Source: Smallanthus sonchifolius
Taxonomy: Eukaryota > Streptophyta > Magnoliopsida > Asterales > Asteraceae
DNA: 64,000 nt
Direction: 5' to 3'
Assembly: GCA_023525975.1 (NCBI GenBank)
Contig: CM042039.1
Span: forward strand, 15,096,501 to 15,160,500
This document shows positions 10,922-21,868 of this stretch, in pieces. The translations under genes and the position numbers were made by a program. Within the stretch, counting starts at the first letter, position 1; the number at the start of each line of letters is the position of its first letter. A model generated the notes under the pieces. That model searched no databases. It was given only the letters and a program-made list of their open reading frames with translations, and was not told the origin of the DNA.

Positions 10922-11680
10922 TTAAAAGAAGAAGTGGGAGTACAACCCAATCATCATGGCAAGTCCCGCCATGACAAAGCTAGCTCTTGCCACAAATTCT
11001 GCAGCCAAAGTCCTCTCCTCCAGCGCCTCCACCATGTCTCGGACCGTGAGAGTGAACTGCCAGTCCATATCAGCTCTCAACTCGAGGTAGTCAGTGGCAC
11101 TCTGTATGTCTGGAGTGCTATCCTCCAGAGTCTGTACTCGAGATCCGAGCCCTTGACGTAAGCGCCTGGTTGCATCCCCCTGTGCCCGAATATCATCTAG
11201 GAGATCATCAAGACGCTCCTCATGCGTACGAACGCGAGCTACCAAGGTAGGCACAGTGAGCTCTATGGCTTCCCCAGTGTGGGGTAGGGGTGTTGGGGAG
11301 TTAGAAGACTCTCCAAGCTCAAAGGTAGATGGGATGCTCTCCATCTCCCTCCAACGTGCCAGGGTACGAGGCATCCAACGGATGGTTCCCACGGTAGGGT
11401 GGTAGCAGGGTCGTTGCCTCGGTGGTTCCTCATCGGTCTCCAAGTCTTTCGGGTCACGGGCTGCCAGGTTTCTCTTGCGCGGAAGTCGAACCTTCTTCCT
11501 AGCACTTTGCACCTTAACTGGTCCTCCGCTTTTCTTTCGGTAGACGATGGGCGGTTCTCCCAGAGCGACATTGGGTGGTGTCGAGCTGCGAACTTGTACT
11601 CGATTTTTAGGGTGTGAGGCGGAAAGTTCCTCGTTGGATTCAGAGTCAGAGACGGGGTCAGAGTGTGAATGTGACGACAT
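10922..11680 (-). CDS. T accessory ORF upstream of gag, unknown function
   Basis: An intact frame between the primer-binding site and gag, on the same strand as gag-pol. I take the start at 11680 (MSSHSHSDPVSDSESNEE); an upstream in-frame ATG at 11725 would add 15 residues. The product of about 252 residues has an acidic, serine-rich N-terminus, a basic segment (KKVRLPRKRNLAARDPKD), a Pro/Arg-rich middle, a heptad-like helical region (from VPTLVARVRTHEERLDDLL onward) and a hydrophobic C-terminal tail (ASFVMAGLAMMIGLYSHFFF) that could be a membrane anchor. No zinc knuckle, protease or other known motif is visible. Its position before gag and its intactness in a young copy suggest it is maintained. 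The function is unknown. Confidence 0.6.
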   Translation of the reverse strand: MSSHSHSDPVSDSESNEELSASHPKNRVQVRSSTPPNVALGEPPIVYRKKSGGPVKVQSARKKVRLPRKRNLAARDPKDLETDEEPPRQRPCYHPTVGTIRWMPRTLARWREMESIPSTFELGESSNSPTPLPHTGEAIELTVPTLVARVRTHEERLDDLLDDIRAQGDATRRLRQGLGSRVQTLEDSTPDIQSATDYLELRADMDWQFTLTVRDMVEALEERTLAAEFVARASFVMAGLAMMIGLYSHFFF

Positions 11681-11810
11681 ACTTGTGACTACAATATCCA
11701 CATGACATGATGACTGGTTATACAATGCTTATGCAATGAAAACATTTTAGTGAGTCATTCAAATTATAGACTAGGTTCCGTTTTAGACACCTAGTTCGCT
11801 ATAATCAATG

Positions 11811-11822
11811 GCTCTGATACCA
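11811..11822 (-). other. T primer-binding site (initiator tRNA-Met)
   Basis: The minus strand reads TGGTATCAGAGC, complementary to the 3' end of plant initiator tRNA-Met, five bases from the 5' LTR. It shows that minus-strand DNA synthesis is primed here and confirms the element orientation. Confidence 0.93.
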
Positions 11823-12179
11823 AGTTCTGTCACACCCCGCCAGGGCGGAAACGCGAGGCGCGACTTTCACTGGTTTCCAAAGCATATGATTACCGCAAAC
11901 ACATACATATAATTGGATACATAACTGAATTTAAAATATTTACATTACAAAATATCAATTTGAGTTTACAAATGTTTAAGATTTCGCAAATATGACTCAA
12001 GACCATGAGTTATACAAGAGAAATCCTCCCAAAAGCCGTATCCACGTGCATGTATGTAACCTACATTGCTAACCTGATGACCACGTTCAATTTCCTGAAA
12101 ACATACTTAAAACTGTCAACACGAGGTTGGTGAGTTCACAAGTTATTATAAAGAGTTATCATAAACCCAATGTTTAAAT

Positions 12180-12600
12180 CTGATCTTTTTGCCGATCAAA
12201 ACTCTTTGTTAAACCTGATCATTTTAACCTGATCAGTACTCTTTCGTTTAAACCTGATCACTTTAACCTGATCAGAATTCTTTACTTTAAACCTGATCAC
12301 TTTACCCTGATCAGAACACTTTTGTGTAAAACCTGATCATTTTAACCTGATCAGAACTCTTTTGATAAACCTGATCACTTTACCCTGATCAGAACTCTTT
12401 TGTGTAAAACCTGATCATTTTAACCTGATCAGAACTCTTTTGATAAACCTGATCACTTTACCCTGATCAGAACACTTTTGTGTAAAACCTGATCATTTTA
12501 ACCTGATCAGAACTCTTTTGATAAACCTGATCATTTTATCCTGATCAGAACTCTTTTGTGTAAAACCTGATCATTTTAACCTGATCAGAACTCTTTTGTA
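12180..12600. repeat. T 5' LTR array 1: CTGATCA/TGATCAG dyads
   Basis: Second copy of the array at 3610-4065, with the same unit structure. Confidence 0.9.
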
Positions 12601-13239
12601 TGTATTACCAATGAATATGATTACTAATCCGATCTATTGACCCCATTTGTAAGCTTGCAAGGAATACAAAATAGTATGTAATGTACGAGACCGTAACCAA
12701 ACCCCAACTTTCTGTGCCTCCCCTCGCCTTTCTGCGAGTAAGACAATATGCGGTCATTTGGCCATTTTGACCCCTGGTTAGCGCGACTAACCATGACCGG
12801 AGGCGTCACCCCCAATAGTACTATTCATATAATCCCGGGCTAAATCCATAGCTAATGGTTACTAATTTATTACGAGGACTTGAAGCGCTTTATTGTTCCC
12901 TCAATACATACATACGGTCAGATCATTAGTTCCATTCATTTATACACAAAAGTCTTTTACAAGTATGTTTCCACCCCAAATAATTTCAAAAACTTAGAAA
13001 AAAGGGGATTAGTGAAACTCACCTCGACAGTATGAATGCTAGCAAAAATTTGAATGACGGCAGGTTCGCCTATCCGTATCCTATTTACACAAGGATAACA
13101 TACACGTTAAGACTACTCGTCTTAAACGCAATTTGTTCACTTGACTTAGCCGATCTGATTACTTTTGTTTTAATTATCTTTTTAGTTTTTCCAACCTTGT
13201 TTTGTTATGAAAATAGTTCTGAGTTACTGCCTTAAGGGG

Positions 13240-13717
13240 CTGATGAACAGGTATCTAAGCTTTCTTAGTTTCGATTGAACAGAACAGATGTCGAAACTTC
13301 CTAGTTTCGACTGAGTGAAATAGGTATCGAAACTACCTAGTTTCGATTGGCAAGAATAGTATCGAAACTACCTAGTTTCGATTGTACACAGGTATCGAAA
13401 CTTCCTAGTTTCGATTGAGTAAATAGATATCGAAACTCCTAGTTTCGATAGAACAACCGGTATCGAAACTCCCAGTTTCGATTACGTAATAGGCATCGAA
13501 ACTACCTAGTTTCGATTAAGCAATATGTATCGAAACTACCTAGTTTCGATTGAACAAATAGATATCGAAACTCCTAGTTTCGATAGAACAACCGGTATCG
13601 AAACTCCTAGTTTCGATTGAATAACTGGTATCGAAACTCCTAGTTTCGATCAATAGGTATCGAAACTCCTAGTTTCGATTGACTAACAGGTATCGAAACT
13701 ATAGTTTCGATATCTGC
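13240..13717. repeat. T 5' LTR array 2: TCGAAACT/AGTTTCGA dyads
   Basis: Second copy of the fourteen-unit array at 4688-5165. Confidence 0.92.
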
Positions 13718-14566
13718 ACTTTGATTTACAGAATTCACTCTGTATATTTTTATGTTCAAATCTTGAGTTTGACACAGTTTTCTTGTTATCTTACTTGCGT
13801 TTGAATGATTTGTATGTTTAGTTACGGTTTTAAAGCAAATAATATGGATGGTATCGAGTTTTTACCTCAAACTGAGAATGGCGATCTTTAGAGAAAAAAA
13901 AGAGAAGTAGTCTTGAATCTTTTGAGCTTTCTTCAAGAACACTTGAAATTCTCCTTATGACACCGAATTATGGTGATTTTTGCTTTAAAACTGGACTTCG
14001 ATTTGAAAGGGAATTGGGAATTTGCCGTGAGAAAAGAGAAGGTTTGAAAGGAATGGTGAAGTTTCGTCTGAAGAGTATGGTTTTCATCTGAATCAAAGTG
14101 AATCAGGCAAGTGGGAGCATGGCTCCCCTGACTCTCGGCCAAGAAAGTCAAGAAGTTGTTTAGGGGTTAATGATAACCAAAATTTAAATATTAATTTATT
14201 ATGGTATTAGTATCAATTAGAGTTTTAAAGGGGTAATTTAATTCAGTTTCGATTCTTCACGGTATTATAATTTTTAACCATTTTATGGCTCGTTAAAGAA
14301 ACTATTAGAATCTTGGCTCAACGTAAATTTTGTGTAATATATATATATATATTTTTCTGGTTATTTTATTTAACCATTTACGTTCGCATTAAGTCGGGTT
14401 ATCCTGCTTACTTTTTCTAGTAACTCTTTACGGTTTACTAGACTTGGAACAAACTTCTTTGCTAGACTTCTTGACTTTACTTAGTCAAAATAAAATATCA
14501 GGAAATAATAATTATGAACGTGCGTTTATGAAATGTGGATATTGACCTGAAATGCTGGGTGTCACA

Positions 14567-16883
14567 CATGTTGCCGGTCATGTAACTGGAACAACCACTG
14601 TTTACAACCCAGGTGTTATCCTTGTGACCTGGTTGTCCCTGCACATGAGAGAGATCTAGTTAGAGTGAGGGACCCAAGATTTTACAGACTTGGGTGAGTA
14701 TAGGACCAAAATCATCAGTATGATTGCATTCAATGGAACCAATGATAATGCTTTGAGGGAATGAAGCTTTGGACTTGGCTTTCCATTGTTGAGTTGATTT
14801 TCCAAGTCTTGTTGCTTTTTCAGCAGCATATGTAGTTTTTGCTGCTGGTGGCTTTGGCTGATCAGCAGCAAACTCGGTTACTGCTGATGATGGTTTAGAC
14901 TTGTCAGCAGCAAACTTGATTGCTGCTGATGGTGTTAACTGATCGGCAGCAGTTTTGGTTGCTGCTGAAGGCTTGAATTTGGGCTTCATTTTCTTCAGCT
15001 TCAAATGACCAGCAACATTTTTGCTTGCTGCTGATTGTTCAACAGATACTTGCTTCTCCTTCTTTACCTTCCTATTGAAAGTGGGTTTTTCCATAGTAGT
15101 TCTTCTATAGAGTGGCTTCTGTTTAGGAAGGGTCTTGACTGCTGTGGAAGCTGAGTGAGAGATCTGGTTAAATGGATTGAACTTACAATTTGCAGCAAAG
15201 TGGTCTGATTCACCACATATGATGCAAGATTGTTGAGCTTTTGGAATCTGCTTCCTTGGTGGAGAGAGAGATTTTCTGAAATGACTTGTATTGGCTTCAT
15301 AGCTTCTTACCTTCTTGTTCTGGTTTATTTTCTCAAAGGCTTGTTGCTTGAGATTTCTTTGCTGCTGAAGGTAGTAGAAGCAGGTGCTAGTAGTATGATT
15401 GTATTTGCCACAGACAAAGCATGATTTTGCTAGTTTATCCCTTTGAAAGTACACATAGTCTTTTTTTTGAACAAATATTTGAAATTCCAGGGATGAGTTT
15501 TGTTATGCTCAAAGGTGGCTTCCTCCAATGTTTTCTGTATGTATGGAGCTCTCTCTCCAGGTGCATGACAGATGTCAAACACCTTCCTTGGTTGGATTGC
15601 TTGATGGTTTGTGGATGTTGATGATTGTCCCTTTTCAATAATTAACTTTCTTCCTTCAGGAGGATAGCTAATTTTGATTTGTTTGGTGAGTTGAGGTACT
15701 GGTATTGAGGGAATAAAGGGGCTTGGACCATTGGTTTGTATCACTCTACCAGATTTGGTGGTTTTGAGAATTACTTCATTGGTGTGAAGTAATGGAGCTT
15801 CACTTGTTTCAGTGGATTCTGAGCATGTGGACTTAGATTCAGATGAGGTATTACAATCTTGCACATATGATTTTTCCTTTGAAAGATCAAGGTTTCGGTT
15901 TGCATGGTCAAGGTTTGTGAGGTTAAAGTTTGGTTCATGAATGGCTACATAGTCAGCAGGTAGAGGTACAACTTTGTAAGGCTTTTCAGCTTGAAACCCA
16001 AGACCAGTAGTCACATTTTCATGAATTTGAGCATCCAAAAGTCTTTGCAGCTTTTTGGATGCAAACTCATACTTGTCAACATGAACCTTGTGGTCTGCGA
16101 ACTCAGCTCTTGTAGCTTTTAACTTAACCAATAGATCATCAATCTGAGTTTCAAGATTTGTTTGTTCATGTTTTAATGATGAAATCTCTTTCTTTAGACA
16201 GTTAATCTTTTCTTTGTAACTATTTTCAACTTTTTTGAATTCAGAATTCATTTGGTAAAACTCTTTATTTTGATCTATAAGGTTTTGGTTATGCTTTCTG
16301 TATCCTAGAACCTTATCAATACAAGCCTGAGAATAGAGGTGTTCATATGCATGAGGTGGTGTCTCTGTTGTGTCTTCCATGAGTGCTTGGTTGTTGGCAG
16401 AAGATCTTCATACTGAAAGCTCCAGTCAAAATCCGTTGTTCCAACATGTTGAGTTGCATATGCTGCAGTTTGAGCAGGAAGAGTATTGACTTGACTTGCT
16501 TGACCTCGATGAGCTTGTCTTGGTTGTGTAGCAACTGGGTTTGCTTTTGGTGCCTTGCATTCTCTGAAAAAATGACCAAGTTGGTTACAGTTGTAACATC
16601 AAAGCTTGCTTTTGTCCAAGCTAACTCTAGTGTTAGAGTTGTTGTTTGGAATAGGTCTTCCAGTTCTAGAGTAGAACCGTTTAGCTCGGAGAGATAGCTT
16701 GGCATAAGAGTATTGTATGTCCATTTCTTCCAAGTCATATGGATGAAAGCACTCCATATCTTCTTTGATAAATGACATGTTGCTTGGGTTTTCAGAGATA
16801 AAGACAGTAGAGTTATTTTGAGGTGGGGCTTTAAGAAGAAATGATGAGTTGCTTGCTTGTGAGTCAAGTCTGAGGATGGGTAA
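14567..16883 (-). pseudogene. Copia element A: gag C-terminal part and protease start
   Basis: On the minus strand, from right to left, there are: a CCHC knuckle CYNCNQLGHFFREC at 16557-16598; a coiled-coil segment (about 16050-16380); two more CCHC knuckles (CFVCGKYNHTTSTC and CIICGESDHFAANC) in the frame 14660-15454; a tail of repeated SAATK-AAD units; and the protease start WVVNSGCSSYMTGNM at about 14567-14610. The copia protease motif is normally V-D-S-G-C; here the catalytic Asp codon has become AAC (Asn) at 14600-14602. Several frame changes (for example near 15440 and 16380) split the frame. Homologous to the gag of B. Element T interrupts it on the left and B on the right (duplication GGTAA, 16879-16883). 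Confidence 0.85.
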
Positions 16884-17598
16884 TGTAGGATCGTGAAATT
16901 ACAAGATGGTTCTGTTCTTAGTTGAGATTGGCGGAAACAATAACAACTACACAAATATAATCGAGGAAGCAGAATGAATACTAATAAAAACACTGTTGTA
17001 TTAAGCTTTTGTGAATAAACGATTACAAATGAAAACTCTAATTCGAAAGCACACTTACAATGAAGTGTTAACACGGTAATTATACTAACTTAGAATCAAG
17101 ACAGACCCTTGATTCTAAGGATCAGATCGAACACAGACCGTTGATCTTTTATACAAAAGCTAATAATACACGTTAAAGCTAAACTAGCTAACTTTGTTGA
17201 AACGTCTTCTTTATGCATCATTGTTTGCATGTCTGGAGAAGAGCATTGCTGTGTTTCATTGGTTGTGCCATTAAGGTTCCTTCTGCTTTGAGTGTGTCAG
17301 TTGCTTTTGCAGAAAGTTGTCAGTGACGCTTGGCATGGATAGTTAGCTGCGACGATTTGTCTTCAATGAACACAGCTATCAGCAGCAAGAATGAGAATGA
17401 TGCTGCTGATAAGCCTATCAACAGCAACATTGGTCTTCAGCAGATAAGGCTATCAGCAGCAGATTTGTTCTTCAGCAGGAGAACAAGTATCCGCAGCAGA
17501 TAAGCTTGTCCGCAGCAGTTTGTTGGTCAACAGCAAACTCTGAGATCAGCTGCATTTGTACTTAAAGAATTTTGTAGCCATCAGTCTTTGTTTCTACA
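16884..17598 (-). repeat. B 3' LTR
   Basis: Left LTR, 715 bp. A minus-strand TATAAAAG lies at 17146-17153. The part at 17380-17540 is full of CAGCAGC/GCTGCTG segments that form inverted repeats. Confidence 0.93.
17370..17540. repeat. B LTR: ATCAGCAGC/GCTGCTGAT inverted-repeat cluster
   Basis: Repeated ATCAGCAGC and GCTGCTGAT segments, which are reverse complements, with variants such as TCCGCAGCAG. The other B LTR has the same cluster near 20760-20935 and the A LTR a degenerate one near 22260-22490. The same words also encode the Ala-Ala-Asp-Lys repeats of Gag. Confidence 0.8.
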
Positions 17599-17610
17599 AA
17601 CTCCCCCTAG
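17599..17610 (-). other. B polypurine tract
   Basis: On the minus strand CTAGGGGGAGTT directly abuts the 3' LTR. Confidence 0.8.
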
Positions 17611-18116
17611 ACTGATGCTACCAAAATTCTCTTGCTGTCTTTGTTGCTCAAGCTTTTGCATGTTTCTGACTATCCTTTCAACCTTATATCCTCCATTGGG
17701 ACCATCTCCCCCTTTTTGGGTGCATCAGTGGACGAATAAGCATCAGTTTGGGTGCCCATTGATACAAGGAAGAGAGTAGGTAAAGTTTGGAATTTATGAG
17801 CTTCATGCATAGAGATTTGGTGTCTTAATTTGGACACTTCAGCCTCTAGCATGACCATCCTGGCCGTCAATTTCAAGATATGAAGTTATAGTATGTCCTC
17901 ATCCACCAGCAAACTTAATTGCTGCTGATGGATTCAGAGATCTACAGCAAGGATGTTGCTGCTGATGGCCTTAAAGCTATCTGCAGGAACCTTGTTCCTG
18001 CTGATAACTTAAGGCAGTCAGTGGCAAATCCTTTACCGCAGAGGATCAAACCTGTCAGCAGCCAAAAAGGATGCTGCTTACTTATAACTTTTATTTACAA
18101 CATAAGACAAACATAT
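17611..18116 (-). other. B: 3' untranslated part of interior
   Basis: About 500 bp between the gag end and polypurine tract. It holds more CAGCAG/CTGCTG words and a 68-codon minus-strand frame (17876-17670, with a possible short coiled coil, MLEAEVSKLRHQI). That frame may be a leftover of a deleted pol or 3' ORF. I recognise no domain in it. Confidence 0.5.
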
Positions 18117-20192
18117 TTACAACAAAGGATAGACGCATTCAGCTGAACCAATGATGATGCTTGGTGGTTTCTTTACCTTCCATTGTTGAGTTGATGGTTT
18201 TCCAGCTCTCTTTGTCTTTTCAGCAGCAGACGTTGTATCTGATGATTTTGGCTTATCAGCAGCAGATTTTGTTGCTGCTGATGGTTTTACTTGAGCAGCT
18301 GCAGATTTCGTTGCTGCTGAAGGCTTTGCCTTATCAGCAGTAGACACTCTTGCTGCTGATGGCTTTGCCTTATCAGCAGCAGATTTTGCTGCGGACGATT
18401 TTAGCTTATCAGCAGCAGACTTGGTTGCTGCTAAAAGTTTCTACTTTGTTTTCTTGGGCTTAACTGGACTAACACCCGATGTATGCTGATCCTTCTTTAC
18501 CCTTTGTCTTTGAGGGGCTTGATGAAGAATCTGGTTGAAAGGGTTAAACTTACAGTTTGTAGCAAAGTGGTCTACTTCACCACAAATGATGCAAGTTTGT
18601 TGAGATTTAGGCAGCTTCACTCTTGAGGGAGATAGAGACTCTCTGAACTTAGTTGCTTTGTCTTCGTAGCTTCTTACCTTCTTATTTTTGTTAGTCTTTT
18701 CAAAGGCATGCTGCTTTGAATTTCTTTGGTATTCCAGGTAATGAAAGCAGGTGCTGACAGTGTGGTTATACCTGCCACACACAAAGCATGATTTTGCCAG
18801 TTTGTCTCTTGAAAGGTAGACATAGTCCTCTCTTTGGAACAGATCCTTGAAGTTCCATGGATGAGCTTTGTTATGTTCAAAGGTGGCTTCTTCTAGGGTC
18901 CTTTGAACATATGGAACTTTTTCTTCAGTCTTATGACATATATCAAATACCTTTCTCTTTGTGATTGGCTTGAACTGAGGCTTGGGGTCTTTAGGTCCTG
19001 ATGTCTGTTCCTTTTCAATGTTTAGCCTTCTTCTATCTGGAGGAAAGCTGATCTTGATCTGTTTGAATGGTACAGGGACTGGAATAGCTGGAAGGACAGC
19101 AGGAATTTCAACTCTATTCAGAGTAGCTTCAGATGGGAATGCACTGGTTTCGTCATGGTCTAAGTAGGTTAACTCAGATTCCGATGAGGTGGTGCTTTCT
19201 ACAACGAAGGGTTCATCCGTTGAAGGATCAAGGTTTTGGTTTGCAGTGTCAAGATTTGCAACATTGAAGCTTGGTTCGTAGATGGCAATATAGTCAGCAG
19301 GAGGAGGAACAGATTTGTACTGATCAGTGTTATACCCAAGTCTAGTCTTTACCTTATCATGGACTTGAATATCTAAAAGTCTTTGTAACTTTTTGGAGGA
19401 AAATTCATATTTTTCAACATGAACTTTATGTTCTGCCAGTTCAGCTCTGGTAGCTTTTAGTTTGACCAGTAAATCATCAATCTGAGTTTCCAGATTAGTT
19501 TGTTCGTGTTTTAGTGATGAAATCTCTTTCTTAAGGCAGTTAGTCTTTTCTTTATAAGTGTCTTCGACCTTTTTGAACTCAGATTTCATCTGATGAAACT
19601 CTTCATTTTGATCTATAAGGTTTTGGTTATGCTTTCTATAACCCAAAACTTTATCATTACAGGCTTGAGAACAAAGATGTTCAAATATCTGAGGCGGTAT
19701 CTTAGTTGTGTCTGCCATAAGAGCTTGGTTGTTAGTAGGCAGATCTTCATACTGGAAGCTCCAGTCAAAGTCAGATGTTCCAACAGCTGCACAAGCTGAG
19801 TGCTCAGAGTGAAGAGCAGAAGAGATGGTGGTGGATGTTGAAGCTGTTTGGTAGCTTGAGCTCCTTTCCTTGGCCTGAATCATTTCTAATTCATAGGTTT
19901 TGAGCATATCAAATAGCTCAGTCATCTGAAGAGTCTTCAGATTCTCAGTTCTTCTGATGGACACTGTGTAGAGTGTCCAGCAACTAGGTAGAGATCTGAT
20001 GAATTTCTTAAGAATATCTTCATTCTCCAATTTTACTTTTGAGCACTGCAACTCACCTACAAGATAAGTAAATCTGTTGTATAAAATAGTTAGAGACTCA
20101 CTTTCCTTCCAGACGAAGTTTTCATACTGCTGCTTCAGGATGTCTTCAACCACATTGCTCTGTGCCATCTTTGTTTTTGGTGACTTAATCAA
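18117..20192 (-). CDS. B Gag-like protein, one in-frame stop
   Basis: An open frame of 583 codons (20192-18441; likely start at the MAQSN methionine, residue 9) continues in the same phase through one TAG/TAA stop to 18117. It starts MAQSNVVEDILKQQYENFV, whereas the Gag of A has about 120 residues (DUF4219-like, then UBN2-like) before the DILKQQYENFV motif, so the N-terminal domain is deleted here. Then come the UBN2-like helical region, a coiled coil (about residues 215-290, NCLKKEISSLKHEQTNLETQ), two CCHC knuckles (CFVCGRYNHTVSTC, CIICGEVDHFATNC) and, beyond the stop, a tail of SAATKSAAD-type repeats ending near IIIGSAEC. It would bind RNA and assemble particles with partner Gag. No enzymatic domain follows. 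Confidence 0.85.
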
Positions 20193-20257
20193 AGAGAGAG
20201 TTTAGAATAGAACCATAAGTGATTAAACAAGTGTGAATTTGTTTAATCTGAGCCAAA

Positions 20258-20269
20258 GCTCTGATACCA
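20258..20269 (-). other. B primer-binding site (initiator tRNA-Met)
   Basis: The minus strand reads TGGTATCAGAGC, two bases from the 5' LTR. Confidence 0.92.
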
Positions 20270-20271
20270 CT

Positions 20272-20983
20272 TGTAGGATCGTGAAATTACAAGATTGTTC
20301 TGTTCTTAGTTGAGATTGGCGGAAACAATAACAACTACACAAATATAATCGAGTAAGCAGAAAGAATACTAATAAGAACACTGTTGTATTAAGCTTTTGT
20401 GAATAAACGATTACAAATGAAAACTCTAATTCGAAAGCACACTTACAATGAAGTGTTAACACGGTATTTATACTAACTTAGAATCAAGACAGACCCTTGA
20501 TTCTAAGGATCAGATCGAACACAGACCGTTGATCTTTTATACAAAAGCTAATAATGCACGTTAAAGCTAAACTAGCTAACTTTATTGAAACGTCTTCTTT
20601 ATGCATCATTGTTTGCATGTCTGGAGAAGAGCATTGCTGTGTTTCATTGGTTGTGCCATTGAGGTTCCTTCTGCTTTGAGTGTGTCAGTTGCTTTTGCAG
20701 AAAGTTGTCAGTGACGCTTGGCATGGATAGTCAGCTGCGGCGATTTGTCTTCAAGGAACACAGCTATCAGCAGCAAGAATGAGAATGATGCTGCTGATAA
20801 GCCTATCAGTAGCAACATTGGTCTTCAGCAGATAAGGCTATCCGCAGCAGATTTGTTCTTCAGGAGAACAAGTATCCGCAGCAGATAAGCTTGTCCGCAA
20901 CAGTTTGTTGGTCAGCAGCAAACTCTGAGATCAGCTGCATTTGTACTTAAAGAATTTTGTAGCCATTAGTCTTTGTTTCTACA
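20272..20983 (-). repeat. B 5' LTR
   Basis: Right LTR, 712 bp, paired with 16884-17598 and about 97.6% identical by eye. Confidence 0.93.
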
Positions 20984-21763
20984 GGTAACACTAGGAGGAT
21001 AGTAGTTGCTTGAACTTGGAACTAAGTAGTCAGAGTAGAGTGCAAAAGAAGTGGTGGTGGATGATGAGGCTGTTGAATGACCTGAGCTTCTTTCTTTGGC
21101 TTGAATCATTTCTAATTCATATGTCTTTAGCATACCAAACAGCTCAGTCATTTGCAGAGTCTTCAGGTTTCAAGTTCTTCTAATTGACACTGTGTAGAGT
21201 GTCCAGCAACTTGGAAGAGATCTAATAAACTTTTTGAGAATGTCTTCATTCTCCAGCTTCATTTTAGAGCACTATAGCTCTCCCACAAGATAGGTATACC
21301 TGTTGTATAGAGTAGTAAGTGACTCATCGTCCTTTCAGACAAAGTTTTCATACTGTTGCTTCAAGATGTCTTTTCTATTCTCTTTCATTTCCTCAGATCC
21401 AGCAAACATTTTTTCAAGAGCTTCCCATAGCTCCTTGGCAGTTTTGTATTCTGTGAAGTAATGAAAAACATCATTTGGCAAGAACATTTGTATGGCTCCC
21501 AAGGCTTTGAAATCTACCTCCATCTTCTTGATGTCTTCTTCAGAGTACTTTGAAGCTTCTTTGGGGACTGATGGACCTCCGGAATCAGCAGAGGCCACCA
21601 TGGGTACATAGGGACCATCAATTATGGATCTCCACATTCCATATTCTTGATAACAGAAGAAACTTTCCATTCTATTTCTCCACATGTCATAGTCTTCTCT
21701 AGACACCAGTCTTGGTGGTTTGTTGAGGCTTGCAATATCATCAAATCCATTATTCTGTGCCAT
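20984..21763 (-). pseudogene. Copia element A: gag N-terminal half
   Basis: From ATG at 21763 the minus strand encodes a plant copia Gag N-terminus: a DUF4219-like start with DYDMWRNRMESFF and MWRSIIDGPYVP, then a UBN2-like part with KTAKELWEALEKMFAGSEE and KDILKQQYENFV. The first frame ends at 21335, and the continuation (with MTELFGMLKTYELEMIQAKE) is in another phase until B interrupts at 20984. The gag resumes at 16883. Frame changes near 21165 and 21335 make it a pseudogene. Confidence 0.88.
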
Positions 21764-21854
21764 ACTTTTGGATAGATAATTTCAGCAAAGAGATAATGGT
21801 TAACAGAACTAGAGTGATTAAACAAGTGTGAGTTTGTTTAATCTGAGAGCCAAA

Positions 21855-21866
21855 ACTCTGATACCA
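21855..21866 (-). other. A primer-binding site, one mismatch
   Basis: The minus strand reads TGGTATCAGAGT, the initiator tRNA-Met site with one changed base, two bases from the LTR. Confidence 0.85.
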
Positions 21867-21868
21867 CT

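Larger units (their letters stand above)
3276..14566 (-). mobile_element. T: complete Tekay/Del-type chromovirus (Ty3/gypsy)
   Basis: This is a full-length LTR retrotransposon of 11,291 bp on the minus strand, flanked by the perfect 5-bp duplication CATGT (3271-3275 and 14567-14571). Both LTRs begin TGTCACACCCCGCC and end GGTGTCACA as read on plus. Primer-binding site, accessory 5' ORF, gag, protease, RT, RNase H, integrase, chromodomain and polypurine tract are all recognisable. The two LTRs of about 2.74 kb differ, by eye, at about four substitutions plus one AT dinucleotide repeat unit (about 0.15%), so the insertion is very recent. It splits copia element A at the protease. The chromodomain after the integrase and the long LTRs place it in the Tekay/Del lineage. 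A gag break near 10375-10460 may make it non-autonomous. Confidence 0.96.
11828..14566 (-). repeat. T 5' LTR
   Basis: Right LTR, 2739 bp, and the promoter-side LTR in element orientation. It matches 3276-6016 except for about four substitutions (for example near 11843, 12539, 12570 and 14296) and a shorter AT run near 14340. It includes both palindrome arrays. Confidence 0.96.
16884..20983 (-). mobile_element. B: gag-only LTR retrotransposon (TR-GAG type) inserted in A
   Basis: A complete 4100-bp element on the minus strand with LTRs of 715 and 712 bp, each TG...CA as read on plus (TGTAGGATCG...TTTCTACA). It is flanked by the 5-bp duplication GGTAA (16879-16883 and 20984-20988). A primer-binding site and polypurine tract are present. 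The interior (17599-20271) codes only for Gag; there is no protease, integrase or reverse transcriptase. Its Gag is closely similar to that of host element A but lacks the N-terminal domain and first knuckle of A, so B is a deletion derivative of this family that must use enzymes from an autonomous relative. The LTRs differ by about 17 substitutions plus a 3-bp indel (about 2.4%). Confidence 0.93.

Noticed and set aside
16343..17074. 243-codon minus-strand frame spanning the B 3' LTR and A gag
   Set aside because: It crosses the insertion boundary at 16884 and reads the A gag out of phase; the real CCHC knuckle is in another frame.
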